64,000 nt of DNA from Saccharomycopsis fibuligera x Saccharomycopsis cf. fibuligera (GCA_001936135.1 CP012820.1:558001-622000); one strand, 5' to 3'. Shown: positions 31,967 to 42,279, counted from the first letter of the stretch. A program made the numbers and translations. Notes: generated by a model from the sequence alone, not told the origin.

Positions 31967-33108
31967 TTTTTATTTTTATTACTATTATTATTGATGACCT
32001 GAGTAGTAGCTACTGGAACATTATAACGTATGTATAAATATTTAATCATATTTGACAGACTAGATGACTTTTAAGCTGCTCCCCTGTACGGAGAATTTTC
32101 AATTCTGGACATGCTGTTACGGAGCGAATAGCTCATAAGCGACGTTAAATGTTAAAGGTTTTATCCTGTCATCCCAAAACTTCTACATAGAAATTTGTTC
32201 TAAACTTCGTAAAAGTCTCCGACGAATAACACTTCTGCTACTGCAGAGTGGTACCTGCTTCACTGCTACTTATATATCATTATTGTGCACATTCCTTTGG
32301 CTTCGCGAACTATTCCCTCTTCGCTGTTATTAGCTGTGCCTTTATGCATTCCGGGAAAATGATTCAGCGACCGCAAATCCCACCATGCAGTAGAAATCAC
32401 TTGGCTATGGTACAACATAAGGATGAGGGAAATCTGTATTTCATAACATGCTAATTTGAAGTTATTAATATCATTACCACAATATTCATTATTATGGTAC
32501 TTTTTAATTTTGGGCCCTACAGAATATTAAAAGTTTAAAGCAGGTTTTATATTTCATATTTTTTTGCAAAAATGCATTCGCAAAATTTGCGTAGATGTGT
32601 GCCCGTTTTGGGGAAGTTGTTTCCCAAAATCAGCAAACACCAAAAAAAAGTCTTGGTGCCCTTTACCTTTCATTGGTAAGTCTCTGGTTATTGTTTATTT
32701 GTCTTCATTGCGGAAAAAACCCAGCGCAAAGTATAAAACATAACAATCAGCAACACACGTCTATGTCCAAGCCAATGTACACACACCACTCATGTGGGTT
32801 TTGTACGAAAATGGAAAGTCATCACCGTTTGCTAAAATTGTTGTTCTCTCTTTGTAACATATTAAGTGTACTTATAAATATACACTGATGGCTTGAAGCT
32901 GATACTATACCAGAAACAATACATTTGAAGAACGTTTCGATTGACAAAATCTTATTTTTTCGTGTTGTCGATCACACGCATTCGCATCAGAGTTGCTTTT
33001 TGCGGTACTTATTATCAACAGTAGTACTCTTCTAGGAACATTTATCTTTCTATTCTGAACCACAAATCAAAGCTCTGATAGCTATTTTTATTAATTCAAC
33101 TTCACGTC

Positions 33109-33783
33109 ATGTATCTAAAAACTCTCAGCGCGCTCATCATTGCGTGCATAATCTTTTCTGTTGCTAATATTGCCAACGCCGCCCCGGTAGATTCAGCTTC
33201 CAATACCATCTCGGCAATCGTTTCCCGCTCGACACTCAAGGACGAATCCACAAGAATAAGCAACCAAGAATTTGTTGATGCGCTTCAAACCGTCCAACGA
33301 GACGCCTTGGTCACAAATGATTCTGGTCTTAGCGATTTGTTAGATGAGCTCATTCCAAAGTATAAATTCGCTAAAAACGACACTGCTAATCACACTGCCG
33401 CTTTCAAACGCAGATCAGATAGTGAGGAGAACGAAGCTGCAACATCACAGGTCCAAGATAAGTCTCTCTTAAGTAAAATACTTGCATTTTTTAACGGGGG
33501 CCGGTCGTTTCCATCTGGAAAGACTGCTGTCACCACAGCAGACACTTCTAGCAGCAGCGACAGTGTTTCTTCAATTCATAAATCATGTTATACTATCAGC
33601 CTACTGCACACCTACACCGCTTCCAGAAAGTATAGATATGCAACAGTGACATCAGACATCTTGAATATTAACGCACCTAGTGATTCTGGTGTGGGACCAG
33701 TTGTTGGAAGTGATGTCCAGAGACACCTAAGTGCGACAAGAGCTTACAGCAGCAAGGCCAGTGCCCTCGTGACTGCAAATTGA
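33109..33783 (+). CDS. predicted secreted protein, unrecognised family
   Basis: Predicted protein of 224 residues. The N-terminus (MYLKTLSALIIACIIFSVANIANA) is a clear signal peptide, with likely cleavage before APVDSA. A dibasic KRR near residue 100 is a plausible Kex2 site. Two N-glycosylation sequons (NDT, NHT) precede it. The rest is Ser/Thr-rich with no transmembrane segment and no hydrophobic GPI-type tail, so the product is probably secreted or wall-associated. I recognise no family. The start is the first ATG. The gene diverges from the NPP1-family secreted protein, but shared regulation is only a guess. A TATA-like element lies about 230 bases upstream. Confidence 0.6.
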   Translation: MYLKTLSALIIACIIFSVANIANAAPVDSASNTISAIVSRSTLKDESTRISNQEFVDALQTVQRDALVTNDSGLSDLLDELIPKYKFAKNDTANHTAAFKRRSDSEENEAATSQVQDKSLLSKILAFFNGGRSFPSGKTAVTTADTSSSSDSVSSIHKSCYTISLLHTYTASRKYRYATVTSDILNINAPSDSGVGPVVGSDVQRHLSATRAYSSKASALVTAN

Positions 33784-34600
33784 GAAATTTTTAAAATCGC
33801 ATTATGGTGCTGATGAGGCTTGCGAGAGTCTCGCAAGTACTGCCTTTAAGATAGAAGTAATTTGTCGGTAATTTAGCGTTTCGCGTTGCTATTGAGACCG
33901 CTTTAGCTGCTTCCCAAATAAAGTAGCAGCTTCAGTATGTTCAGTTCCTCTCACTTGAAAAGCAACCCCTTATTTCACTAACAAGATCCCCTTATCTTCA
34001 TAGCTCGTACTGCTTTCGATGTCTACAACTTTAACCAGAGCAAAAACCCGCACTTTCAAACTTTGAATTTTCCCTGTCTGACGCTGCATCGCCATGCATC
34101 TTGTTTGTTTTTCCCGAGGGCACATTGTGATTTAGTAGAAGAGGAACTTTAAGGTAATGTGATAAACCAGCGTTCGATTGAGATTTTTTTATCATCGAGG
34201 AGCAACAGGAAAGAAGGTGAGTGCTTGAAAAAAGTAGATCATTTATTTGAACAATTATCATACCTACAGGAGAAGTAGACAGGTGGTGTTTCTGCAAGAA
34301 ACCACTGGCCACTCTTTATGATTAAACGTTTTCGGTACAGAACATGAGTGCAGCACGCATTAATCAGAATAGATATACCTTAAAAATGAATGAGCGGATG
34401 TACATTAAAGAATTTCTTGATCCAAAATAAATTCATACAATAATAATAATAATAATAAACCGTAACAGCATGTTTTCTTCATGGCCTGTCGTAAGCACCA
34501 TGTCTAGCAGCAATGGAAAAAAAAAATAAAAAATAAAATAAAAGCATTTACAGAAGAAAATCAATCAAGAAGTGAAAATTTCAAAACACGCACAATTTAT
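33784..34600. other. intergenic region
   Basis: About 820 bases between the 3' ends of the secreted-protein gene and the STF2-like gene. It holds an (AAT)n run at about 34438-34459 and A-rich sequence near 34517-34544. An open frame at 34031-34312 on the minus strand has no recognisable features. No gene is called. Confidence 0.5.
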
Positions 34601-34870
34601 TTATGCGACGGCTTCATCCAAAGCGGCATCGTAATTTTTCAACGGTCTTAATCTGACCTCAGTCTTAAGACTGTTGCTGCCTCTTCTAGTCTTGTTAACG
34701 AGAGGAGGAGCTTCGCCAGCATCGATCAAATCGTTCAACTCGTCGCCTTGCAAGCCCCAGTTTCCTTTGCCGGCGCCGTTCTTTTTGACTTTGTTTCTGT
34801 CCTCATTGAAGTTGCCATTATGGGTGAAATATTTGTATTCGGGGTGTTGCCATCTGTGGGTTCTGCTCAT
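34601..34870 (-). CDS. small hydrophilin of the Stf2/Tma10 family
   Basis: Small protein of 89 residues. The frame is open further upstream without an ATG, so the start is the ATG at 34870 (MSRTHRW). It matches the Saccharomyces Stf2/Tma10 type: an aromatic YKYFTHNGN block, then KKNGAGKGNWG, then GDELNDLIDAGEAPP and RRGSN. These proteins are very hydrophilic. Stf2 was described as a stabiliser of the ATPase-inhibitor complex and later linked to desiccation tolerance; Tma10 associates with ribosomes. The upstream region has AGGGG/CCCCT stress-response elements, which fits stress induction. I cannot separate the two paralogs, so no symbol is given. Confidence 0.88.
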   Translation of the reverse strand: MSRTHRWQHPEYKYFTHNGNFNEDRNKVKKNGAGKGNWGLQGDELNDLIDAGEAPPLVNKTRRGSNSLKTEVRLRPLKNYDAALDEAVA

Positions 34871-35029
34871 TTTAGAAGGAGTATGGTGTAGTTTCAACTA
34901 AGCACTAGCTGCAGTGGAAGAGGATTGTGATAACTGGGTTTGAAGCAGATGCTCAAGAGCAATTGGAGAAAAGAGACGTAGAAATGTTAAATTGCAAACA
35001 CTCACAGAGGGACGAAGCTGGGAGGACCA

Positions 35030-35202
35030 AGGGGGTTTATATACTTTTGAGATACACCAGGGAGAGACACAGCGTATGTGCTGTGCTGTTACTCCCACGC
35101 TGGAGGGCACCCTTATCCACCGAGGGTCACACTACCGCTCTGCCCGCATCCCGACCGGCGTTGTGTCAAACGGTTTGCCTCGGAAGTGAGCGCATCTCCC
35201 CT
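35030..35202. promoter_or_regulatory. STRE (AGGGG/CCCCT) elements upstream of the hydrophilin gene
   Basis: AGGGG at 35030-35034 and CCCCT at 35198-35202 lie about 160 and 330 bases before the ATG, flanking the TATA-like sequence on its distal side. AGGGG is the Msn2/Msn4 stress-response element in Saccharomyces; how far that wiring applies in this yeast is uncertain. Confidence 0.45.
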
Positions 35203-35413
35203 CCCCCACACTTTTGGCAGAATTTCAGTTTGCCACCGTCTACACATGTGGCACGCCCGCTGTACGAGTGTCTCCACTGGTACAGTAGTGCTGGTTAGCG
35301 CTCACTCGGCTGGGTGGCTGCTAGGCCGTAATGTAGTTGCAGTTGAGGGTAGGAGCACAGCGTAGAATCTTCGAGAACAGGTTGTCCCTCTCAGGTCCTG
35401 CTTTAGCTTTCTA

Positions 35414-35476
35414 TTTCTGTTTACTGTTTCTGTTTACTGTTTCTGTTTACTGTTTCTGTTTACTGTTTCCGTTTAC
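35414..35476. repeat. 13-bp tandem repeat, about 4.8 units
   Basis: Four perfect units of TTTCTGTTTACTG (35414-35465) are followed by a partial fifth unit with one change (35466-35476). The array lies about 545 bases upstream of the hydrophilin gene. Confidence 0.9.
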
Positions 35477-35928
35477 ATTTCCAAGCCGCTAATCGGTATA
35501 TCACCGTCTCCATGCGAATTCCGGGAAAATGCGCTTCTGAGCAAGCTGCAGGCAGTGAGTGACACCCCCGGCGGGGGGCGGACGGTAGGAGAAGGACCCT
35601 CGGGAGCGATAAGGGCATAAAGTCAAGCGATGAGGAAATCAACAATGACACACTGCGGCATGCAGCGGCCCAGCGACCGCGATGAGCAGATGGGCAGGCG
35701 GCGAGTGACCGCCGTGGAGCAGCTCCATATTCGTGCGATTGTCGCTGTGTTGAGTAATTGCGTTGCCCTGTGTGCGATATGGCGTGTCAGGTGGTTTTCA
35801 GCGTTGCAGGCAAAGGCTAGGCCTATTGCAGCATTGGCCATCCTCGGGAGTTTCCACTGGTTCAGCTGTCATTTGGGGATTGGACTGGCCACATATCACT
35901 GCGGCGCGCCAACTTGTTTTGTGGTGTG

Positions 35929-35952
35929 TTTATGTTTATGTTTATGTTTATG
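35929..35952. repeat. (TTTATG)4 array
   Basis: Four exact TTTATG hexamers in tandem within the GC-rich upstream region. No function is evident. Confidence 0.85.
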
Positions 35953-37023
35953 TTTCTCTGCTCTCAGACCCGTTATTGTTTGTTTATACTTTTACAAACC
36001 GCAAGTTGCAATGCTACGCAGTACGGGACTGGGCCGTACAGCCGTGATACTCAACATCTCGTTTCCCGGCCCGCTTTCTTTTGTGTTTCTTTTGTACTGA
36101 ATGAATACACACCCGATACGAACCCGTTATGAGCAAGTAGTCTTGCCAACCCTTCGTAGCAGTCATTGCCCCGGCTCATTGTTACTTCAAACAATTACAA
36201 ACTCGCAAGACTGCGTGTCTTGACTTGATTTGGCCAATGCTTGATTTCAGTGATACACGCCGTAGCAATCAAGGCACACACACCCTGCCGTGTATACATG
36301 TGTATGTTTGCCGACGAGAGAAAGTGTTCCAGTGGGTTTCCGCCACAAGCTTTTGGTGCTGGCAAACTGACGGTTTGAAGAAGAACAGTTTGATCACGCT
36401 GGTCCTGTGGAATGAATACGCAGCATGTGACCCCACCCCCAATTCCCTTGCCACTTCCTAAAACGGCTATGTAGCCAGAACGTCGTGTCTCTTTGGCAGA
36501 GGCGCAGAGCCCGCAGAGAGGTCAGAGTCCCGGTGCCGAAAATGACGGTGGTACGCATGCAAGCGCTCGGACAGGCAAGGGTGCATATAAATATGAGAAG
36601 AGCAGGTCGCATACAAGTACGGTGCACATATCTGCAGGAGGCTCGAATATGGGAAATTTCTTCGTTGCTCTGTTGTTGCACGCTGCTGGACGGCGAAAAC
36701 AATATACAGCTGTGTTTGTCGTTAGTTGGTCTCTGTTCAGACAGTATCGCTCTCTGTCCAGCTCACAAGTACAGCTGAGGAGCGAAGGCGTAAGTTCTGT
36801 TTAGAGGAAAAGCGCCGGTTTTCATTGTTGCCCCTTTTTTTTTGTTCTATCAGCAAACTGTATATAGAAAATTTTCAAGTTTGCAAGTTTACATACGTCA
36901 ACATCCGCAGTTCGTTGGCTGGATTATTATGGGGGCTTATGCAGCAGTTTTTTCTTTTTCTTTGCCGTCTTCTTCTTCCTCTTCTTCTTTGATTTTACCC
37001 CCGTCAGCAGTCCTCATATAGCG

Positions 37024-37059
37024 TCAGTTAACACCGTCAACAGCAGAAGTAGCAGAAGC

Positions 37060-37091
<32 letters not shown>

Positions 37092-38598
37092 GATCAATAC
37101 AGACGTTAATCCACGACAACAACAAATACCCGGTCAACGCAATAAACAAGTACGCGCTGACTATAAGTGGCTTTCTGTAGTAGTCTTTAGCAGTGTACTT
37201 GTACTTGACAATAACGTCAGACTGTCTGAACTCATCCACCAAGTTTTTGTAAGCGATGGTCACTTTTGTATGGCCATAAGAATCCAAGTATGACTTCACC
37301 AAACTAACTTCATAGTTCTCATATGGAATTGGCGATGCAACTTCCAAAAACTCAGCTCCCTCAGGCAAGTAGAAGGATACCTTCACATTGTTATACGAGA
37401 TGTCCTGATGGCCATTGAGTAATGGAACTTTAACCAAAAATGTTTCCTTTGCATGTTGGCCAGGTCCCGCCAGTTGCAGCTGCTTGACAAAATCTTGCAA
37501 GTCATGGGTCCAGCCAATAGTGAAGTTGTAATTCCAGCCACCAAAAATTGGATATCTCGGCTTAAGTATCAAATGATTATCAAGGATCTTAGAAGTAGAC
37601 ACGTTACCTACCAAGTCAATATAGTAACTTTCTCTGAAATTTTGCGGCAATTCCATGTCGAGAGCAACAATATGTGGGCCAACTTGCATTTGATATGGGC
37701 TAGTCATCCACTTTAATCTGGAGAATCCATTTTTCAATTTACCAACCTTGTTTGTCACTTCGTAAGTCTCTTCAAAGGACAACGAATTACCCCAGTGAGA
37801 GATCCACACGTCTCTTGCTAGATTCTCAGCCACCGCTAATGGCTTATTTCTCAAGAACAAGAAGCTAGCATGCACAAGCGTGAATGGCCCAATTTCACCA
37901 TCTGCCTCAAACACAGCAGAAACCCCCTTGCCCTTGCTCTTGGTGACTTGAACTGGCTTTAGGGCCGGCAACAGTTCAGCATCAACGTCTTTGTCAAATT
38001 TTTGCAAATTCTGCACCCTCCCGTCATCGGTGCCAGTGATCTCTAACTTGTACTCCTTCGTATGGTATGCAGAGACAGGATACTCGAATGTCTTCAACAA
38101 TAGAGACTGTGCATCATTCAACCCAATTTGATCTGGAACCGGTTTCAATTGGTGTAATATAACAAACTGCAATTGAATATTAATAGCAGCACCAGGAGCA
38201 ACTGGAGTAGGAAATTTAAGCATCAAGAAATCATATAGAAGTGATTTATCATCAATATTTTTGAAGATTTTCGTAGGTATCACGTAACGTCCCCTGGATC
38301 CCTGTGTGGTAGCTAATATTAAGGCATAATCGTCAGTAAGCAGTTTGGGTAATGGGTAGATATATTCGCTGACGAGAAGTGAGTCAATGTTCTTCGCGTT
38401 AATATTCAATGCTTCTTTGACGTATGCTTTGCTGACGTCTAGCGTTCTGACGATGGCAATATTTTGCCAGCTTGCTGGGATGTCGAATTTGTCAAGAGTG
38501 CTGCTACTAGTACTGTTGGCAGCGGCACCGCTCAATGCACCAAACACAACACAAACAGCTGAGAACAACGATATTACAGACTGGTAGTAGAGCTTCAT
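37024..38598 (-). CDS. OST1: oligosaccharyltransferase alpha subunit (ribophorin I, Ost1)
   Basis: Type I ER membrane protein of 524 residues and a subunit of the complex that transfers glycans to Asn in the ER lumen. A signal peptide (MKLYYQSVISLFSAVCVVFGALSGAAA) precedes a large luminal region with ribophorin I features (YPLP, ILHQLKPVPDQIGLNDAQSLLL, WISHWGNSLSFEETYEVTNKVGKLKNGFSRL, LKPRYPIFGGWNYNFTIG). One transmembrane segment lies near 480-500 (LIVSAYLFIALTGYLLLSW). Odd feature: the cytoplasmic tail after it is an Ala-rich run encoded by a GCT/GCA microsatellite at about 37040-37090. The start is the first ATG in frame. Confidence 0.95.
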
Positions 38599-39582
38599 TG
38601 GTGAGCTTTGGTAATTGTATGATGAATTGAGGTACAGAATTGCACCTTAACGCTATGGTTTTTACTGTTCTTTTCTTGCAATCTTTCTGCATGTCAACAA
38701 TTGACCACTTTATTCTCGGCTCAAGAAGACAGACGAAAAATAGCGCTATTTTTGCTAAGAAAGTGCTTACGTAACTTTGTGAGATGAATCAGAGTATACC
38801 GTCCATGTGGGTATAAGTCATGACGGCGATGTCGTGCGTCTTTGCGCATAACCAGCACAAAAAACAGAGTATATTTATGAACAGAAACAAATACTAATAA
38901 GGGAAACCTGAAGAAGATAGACAGTCATTTGAATATAACAGAAAAACATAAATATAAATAACTATATTAGCAGTAGCGACGGGTACAGTAGCTAAGAAGC
39001 TCTATCTGATTATTATTATTATTATGCAAAAATACAAAGCTCTCCTTCAGCATCGTACTGGGAGGTTGTATGGCGAGACCCGGCTTCATCAACTCTACCA
39101 ATACACGACCTAATTTGATAGAGCTGAGCAATAATAGCACGAGTTCCAGCAATACATCGAAAGGCCCAATACGGTCGCAGAGATTATGCAGTAGTAGTTC
39201 CGAGACCCCAGACCCCCAAAGAGGCACGTGGAAGGAACATAGTGTCTCATATGGCAGGGATTTCGTATAGGCTTTCGTCGACTGCATTCAAAAAAGACAA
39301 CGACACAAAAACTTACTAAAAGGCTTTAAGTAGCTAAAGCCGAAATATTTTTAAAAAAAATTATTGTGAAAGTTGTTATATAGATGAACTAGGATATGTA
39401 AAAGAACTATGGAAACTAGGGATAGCGTAATTCAAATGCTAGAAAATAATAAAAAAAAATTCACAAAATAGAAAATGTTATTAAAAATTAAGTTAAAACA
39501 AAATAAAGCAAAAAAAAAAAAAACAGAAAGTAAACAAAAGTTCAGCTAAAACGTTGTATTCAAGTTTAAGAACAATATATGC
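38599..39582. other. intergenic region, OST1 promoter and ZIP gene 3' end
   Basis: About 980 bases. Besides the OST1 promoter and the 3' end of the zinc transporter gene, it holds one copy of a ~250-bp dispersed repeat (38992-39243). Open frames on either strand are confined to that repeat. The rest is A-rich sequence near 39340-39540. Confidence 0.6.
38992..39243 (+). repeat. dispersed ~250-bp repeat, copy A
   Basis: This segment is nearly identical, in inverted orientation, to 45899-46147. Reading both by eye, I count about five substitutions plus one TTA unit difference over ~250 bases. Identity stops sharply on both sides. A 66-codon open frame (39070-39270, + strand) is shared with the other copy, but its flanking codons differ. 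I see no clear TG...CA ends or target-site duplication, so the class (solo LTR, other mobile fragment) is undetermined. Confidence 0.85.
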
Positions 39583-40764
39583 TTAAGCCCATTTACCAAG
39601 CAAGGCCATAAGCAAAGCACCAATGATGGTGCAGAAAATGTTGAAACTCAACTTGGTCAAGTCATTCTTAGCTTCTTCATTAAAAATGAAGTCTCTTGCC
39701 AACAATTCAACCAAACCAGTATAGATCAAAATACCAGCAGATAAAGAGTCAAGAACACCAGAGACAACAGAAGCAGTAAAGGATTCTGCAGCGTAAGTGT
39801 TTCTTACACCAATACCAATAGCAACAGAAATAGGAGTCACCAAACCGTAAGCAAAACACAAAGAGTAAGCCCACCAGATTGATGTTGTCTTTGGCCATTC
39901 AATAGCAGATAATCTAGCGCCAATACCGAGACCTTCAAAAGATTGATGGAAGATAAGCACGATGTACAAAGTTTTGAATTCATCATATGCAGCACTACCC
40001 AAGTTCAAACCAATGATAACAGAGTGGAAAATAACACCAAATTCCAACATCAAAAAGGCAGCAATTTGTCTCTTGAAACTAATTTGTGAACTAACTTCAT
40101 CCACAGTATCTTCTTCGTAATTGTAAGCATCAGTTTTCTTCTCCAAAGCATCAGAACCATTTGATTGGTTGTCAGCTTTAGCACCATTAACACCAATGTT
40201 GGCTTCGTTATCGTGATTGTGGTGATCACCGTGAGTGTGAACTTTAGAATTTTGACCTTGACGATTGCCAGTGATTAATTCTTCAACATTTGGTTCTTTA
40301 TGAGAGGCATGTCCGTACTTTCTATCAACGTAAACTTCAGAAGCTAATTCGGTGAGGAAAATGAGGAAAATGGAACCAAGCATTAATGCTGGAGGCCAAC
40401 TGTACACTGACCAGTTACCCCAACCACCAATACAGGTATCCGGACCAATAGCACCGTATGCAGGATCCATCAAGTGAATGAAAGCAGTTGCGATAATCAC
40501 ACCCGCACCAAAGTATCTAGCAAAAAGATAAAAGTAAAGTGGAATTCTAAAGTTGAATTGTTTAGTCAACAATGGCAAAACAGTAACAAGAGTGGATGTA
40601 ATCAAAATTACAAACACTGAACCGATTCTGGTTCCTGTTCCACCTGAAAATTCAGACTCTGCATCGAGGTAGCCATCAAGAACACATTTTTTGAAAGCAT
40701 CAGAAGGTTCTTCAGCAGTAAGGAGGATCTTATCGATATCCCCGTCGAAGCCCCAGTTAACCAT
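39583..40764 (-). CDS. ZIP-family zinc transporter, Zrt1/Zrt2-like
   Basis: Eight-span plasma-membrane zinc uptake protein of 393 residues. TM3 and the following region have FHLMDPAYGAIG-type sequence (FIHLMDPAYGAIG). The cytoplasmic loop between TM3 and TM4 carries a His-rich segment (HTHGDHHNHD). TM4 has FHSVIIGLNLGS and TM5 HQSFEGLGIGARL, which supply the metal-binding His and Glu of the family. The end, GALLMALLGKWA, is typical of fungal Zrt proteins. By motif wording it is closer to Saccharomyces Zrt1 than Zrt2, but Candida naming differs, so I give no symbol. The upstream region contains three ZRE-like repeats, fitting zinc-responsive control. The start is the first ATG. Confidence 0.92.
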   Translation of the reverse strand: MVNWGFDGDIDKILLTAEEPSDAFKKCVLDGYLDAESEFSGGTGTRIGSVFVILITSTLVTVLPLLTKQFNFRIPLYFYLFARYFGAGVIIATAFIHLMDPAYGAIGPDTCIGGWGNWSVYSWPPALMLGSIFLIFLTELASEVYVDRKYGHASHKEPNVEELITGNRQGQNSKVHTHGDHHNHDNEANIGVNGAKADNQSNGSDALEKKTDAYNYEEDTVDEVSSQISFKRQIAAFLMLEFGVIFHSVIIGLNLGSAAYDEFKTLYIVLIFHQSFEGLGIGARLSAIEWPKTTSIWWAYSLCFAYGLVTPISVAIGIGVRNTYAAESFTASVVSGVLDSLSAGILIYTGLVELLARDFIFNEEAKNDLTKLSFNIFCTIIGALLMALLGKWA

Positions 40765-41074
40765 AATTATTGTCTTGTTCTGTTTCTTGCTGCCTTAGGG
40801 AAATGCTATGATAATAGTCTAGCAATAACACAACCAAAAAAAAAAAAAGTTAAATAAAATATAGCGGGAAATTTCACTTCCTTTTATATTAAAAGCAAGG
40901 CGCGTTGAAGTTTATTATTGTCTTAAGTTACTGCAATAAAAATCCTCGAAAGAAAACCTGCGATGTTAATTTATATAGAAAAGTGGGACAGACCATCAGT
41001 ACCGTCCCCCGTGCGGCGGCTGGCGGTAACCACCATGGTGCTTTCCTGCTCGATCAATGTACGCCTCGATCGCC

Positions 41075-41078
<4 letters not shown>

Positions 41079-41105
<27 letters not shown>
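41079..41105. repeat. poly(A) tract, 27 bases
   Basis: An uninterrupted run of 27 A about 315 bases upstream of the ZIP gene (read as T on that gene's strand). Confidence 0.85.
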
Positions 41106-41333
41106 CTTATACCGCTGACGTCCCTAATGCCTGTTTGGATGCTGCTGGACAATACAGCTAGTTGCAACATTATTCAAACAAAGGATTTACCCAACTACAG
41201 ATTCCATTTTGCGGCTACCTTTAACATCTTGATGTTTTCCTGTTGCTTGACAGATTTATTCAAATCCTCGCTCTTCAGTAGACAGTATCCATGGGTATTG
41301 ATCGATCGCTTGCAAGACCAATGGCGGCTGAGA

Positions 41334-41765
41334 ACCATCACGGTGGATTTTGGTGTGCAGCATTAAATTGGCATTGCACGCCGTACGCCGCTAACCTTCA
41401 CGGTGGATTCTAGCGCTGTGAGTTGCCAATGTTTAGTGCATTGCTTTCTCGGCTCAAACTAATACGGTCTCACAAAAAAAAAAAAAAAGAAAAAAAAAAA
41501 GAAAAAAAAAAAGAAAAAAGAAAAATTTTACTTCTCTTCTTTTTTATTCTTGATTTGGTGTTACTTCCATTGCCGTTTCAGTAAATAAAGCCCCAGTAAC
41601 CATGTCTCTTTGTCTCCTCCTGCTTTTTCAAACAAATTCCGCGGAATTATTACCATCAGACTATACTAAGCTCTACAATCTACAGTTCATGAAAAAATTT
41701 AGCCCCATGTATCTGTTCTGTGAAACTAAATTAGAGTTATCGTATTTTCGGCTTACCTTCACAGT
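41334..41765. promoter_or_regulatory. three degenerate ZRE-like repeats
   Basis: ACCATCACGGT (41334-41344), ACCTTCACGGT (41394-41404) and ACCTTCACAGT (41755-41765) share an extended context ending in GATT. The zinc-response element of Saccharomyces Zap1 is ACCTTNAAGGT; the middle copy differs from it at one position, the others at two. They lie about 570-1000 bases upstream of the zinc transporter and 515-945 bases upstream of the palC-like gene. Zap1-type binding is inferred. Confidence 0.4.
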
Positions 41766-42279
41766 AGATTCCGCAACTTTGCATCGCCGCTATGTATATT
41801 GTTAGTATAAGTGCTAATATTTGACATGACACAGAAAGCTACCTGCCAATATGTTTTAGCCGGGTTTTTTTCCAAAACAACGCGGCAAAATTTTTCGTAT
41901 ACAAAGTAAACCTTTCTGGTAGTATGCAACTACACCGTATATTCAACGGCGTGAAGATTTGAGAATGAATATCTTGAAGGACTTTTACGGTCCTAAATAA
42001 AAAAGAAAAAAATAAGCATAAAAAACCTAAGGACGTTCCTCTATGCAGTCACATGTAACCATATGCAATTGTTCAATGGATTGTAACCATCCACTGTGAA
42101 TATCCATAGCTCACATGACCACAATGCATTTCAAGATTAGCATACGTCAAAAAACGGTGAGAATAATAGAAACAGAATAGTATACCGTCAACGTCATCTC
42201 CACCCCCACGGAAAAACTATCACTAGCATAAGCTTCTCATAAGATCACAGCAACTCCTATACACTGAAATATATTGGCA

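Larger units (their letters stand above)
31044..33108. promoter_or_regulatory. 2-kb divergent region between two secreted-protein genes
   Basis: No supported gene. The region contains a 64-base A-rich tract (31157-31220), a TTA trinucleotide array and a CTTCTA hexanucleotide array (31834-31966). A small dyad near 32608-32634 (TTTTGGG...CCCAAAA) and a TATA-like TATAAATATA at about 32872-32881 also occur. Open frames over the repeats encode only poly-Asn or poly-Ile and are not genes. Neither is the 97-codon frame at 32595-32888, as far as I can see. Confidence 0.5.
34871..37023. promoter_or_regulatory. 2.15-kb, locally GC-rich upstream region of the hydrophilin gene
   Basis: A long region without a supported gene, lying upstream of the Stf2-like gene and downstream of OST1. 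Its base composition is unlike most other spacers: for example, the 60 bases at 35641-35700 hold 39 G/C. It carries STRE cores, a TATA-like TTTATATAC at 35036-35044, a 13-bp tandem repeat and a TTTATG array. Many short overlapping frames are open on both strands because stops are rare in GC-rich DNA. The longest (35630-36100) has no recognisable protein features. Confidence 0.5.
40765..42279. promoter_or_regulatory. divergent region ZIP transporter / palC-like gene
   Basis: A 1.5-kb gene-free divergent region. It has a 27-base A run (41079-41105), an A/G-rich tract (41475-41523) and three related ZRE-like elements at 41334, 41394 and 41755. A GC-containing patch near 41009-41050 includes the dyad ACCATGGT. 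Short frames (40905-41366, 41602-41805) look non-coding; the first one translates the A run into poly-Lys. Confidence 0.5.

Noticed and set aside
31825-32049. Open frames encoding poly-Asn or poly-Ile
   Set aside because: They are direct translations of the TTA and CTTCTA repeats on both strands.
33109-33783. Alpha-pheromone-type precursor
   Set aside because: There is a signal peptide and one KRR site, but no repeated peptide units separated by Kex2 sites.
35630-36100. 156-codon open frame in the GC-rich spacer
   Set aside because: Overlapping frames are open on several strands because stops are rare in GC-rich DNA. The product is Cys/hydrophobic patchwork from repeats, with no family features.
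41780-42150. Possible 5'-UTR intron on the minus strand upstream of the ZIP gene (TACTAAC at 41798-41804 with a TAG 3' site)
   Set aside because: The branch-like site is real, but the only donor seen is a weak GTATGC about 350 bases away. The ZIP ATG lies 1 kb downstream, so this is too speculative to annotate.
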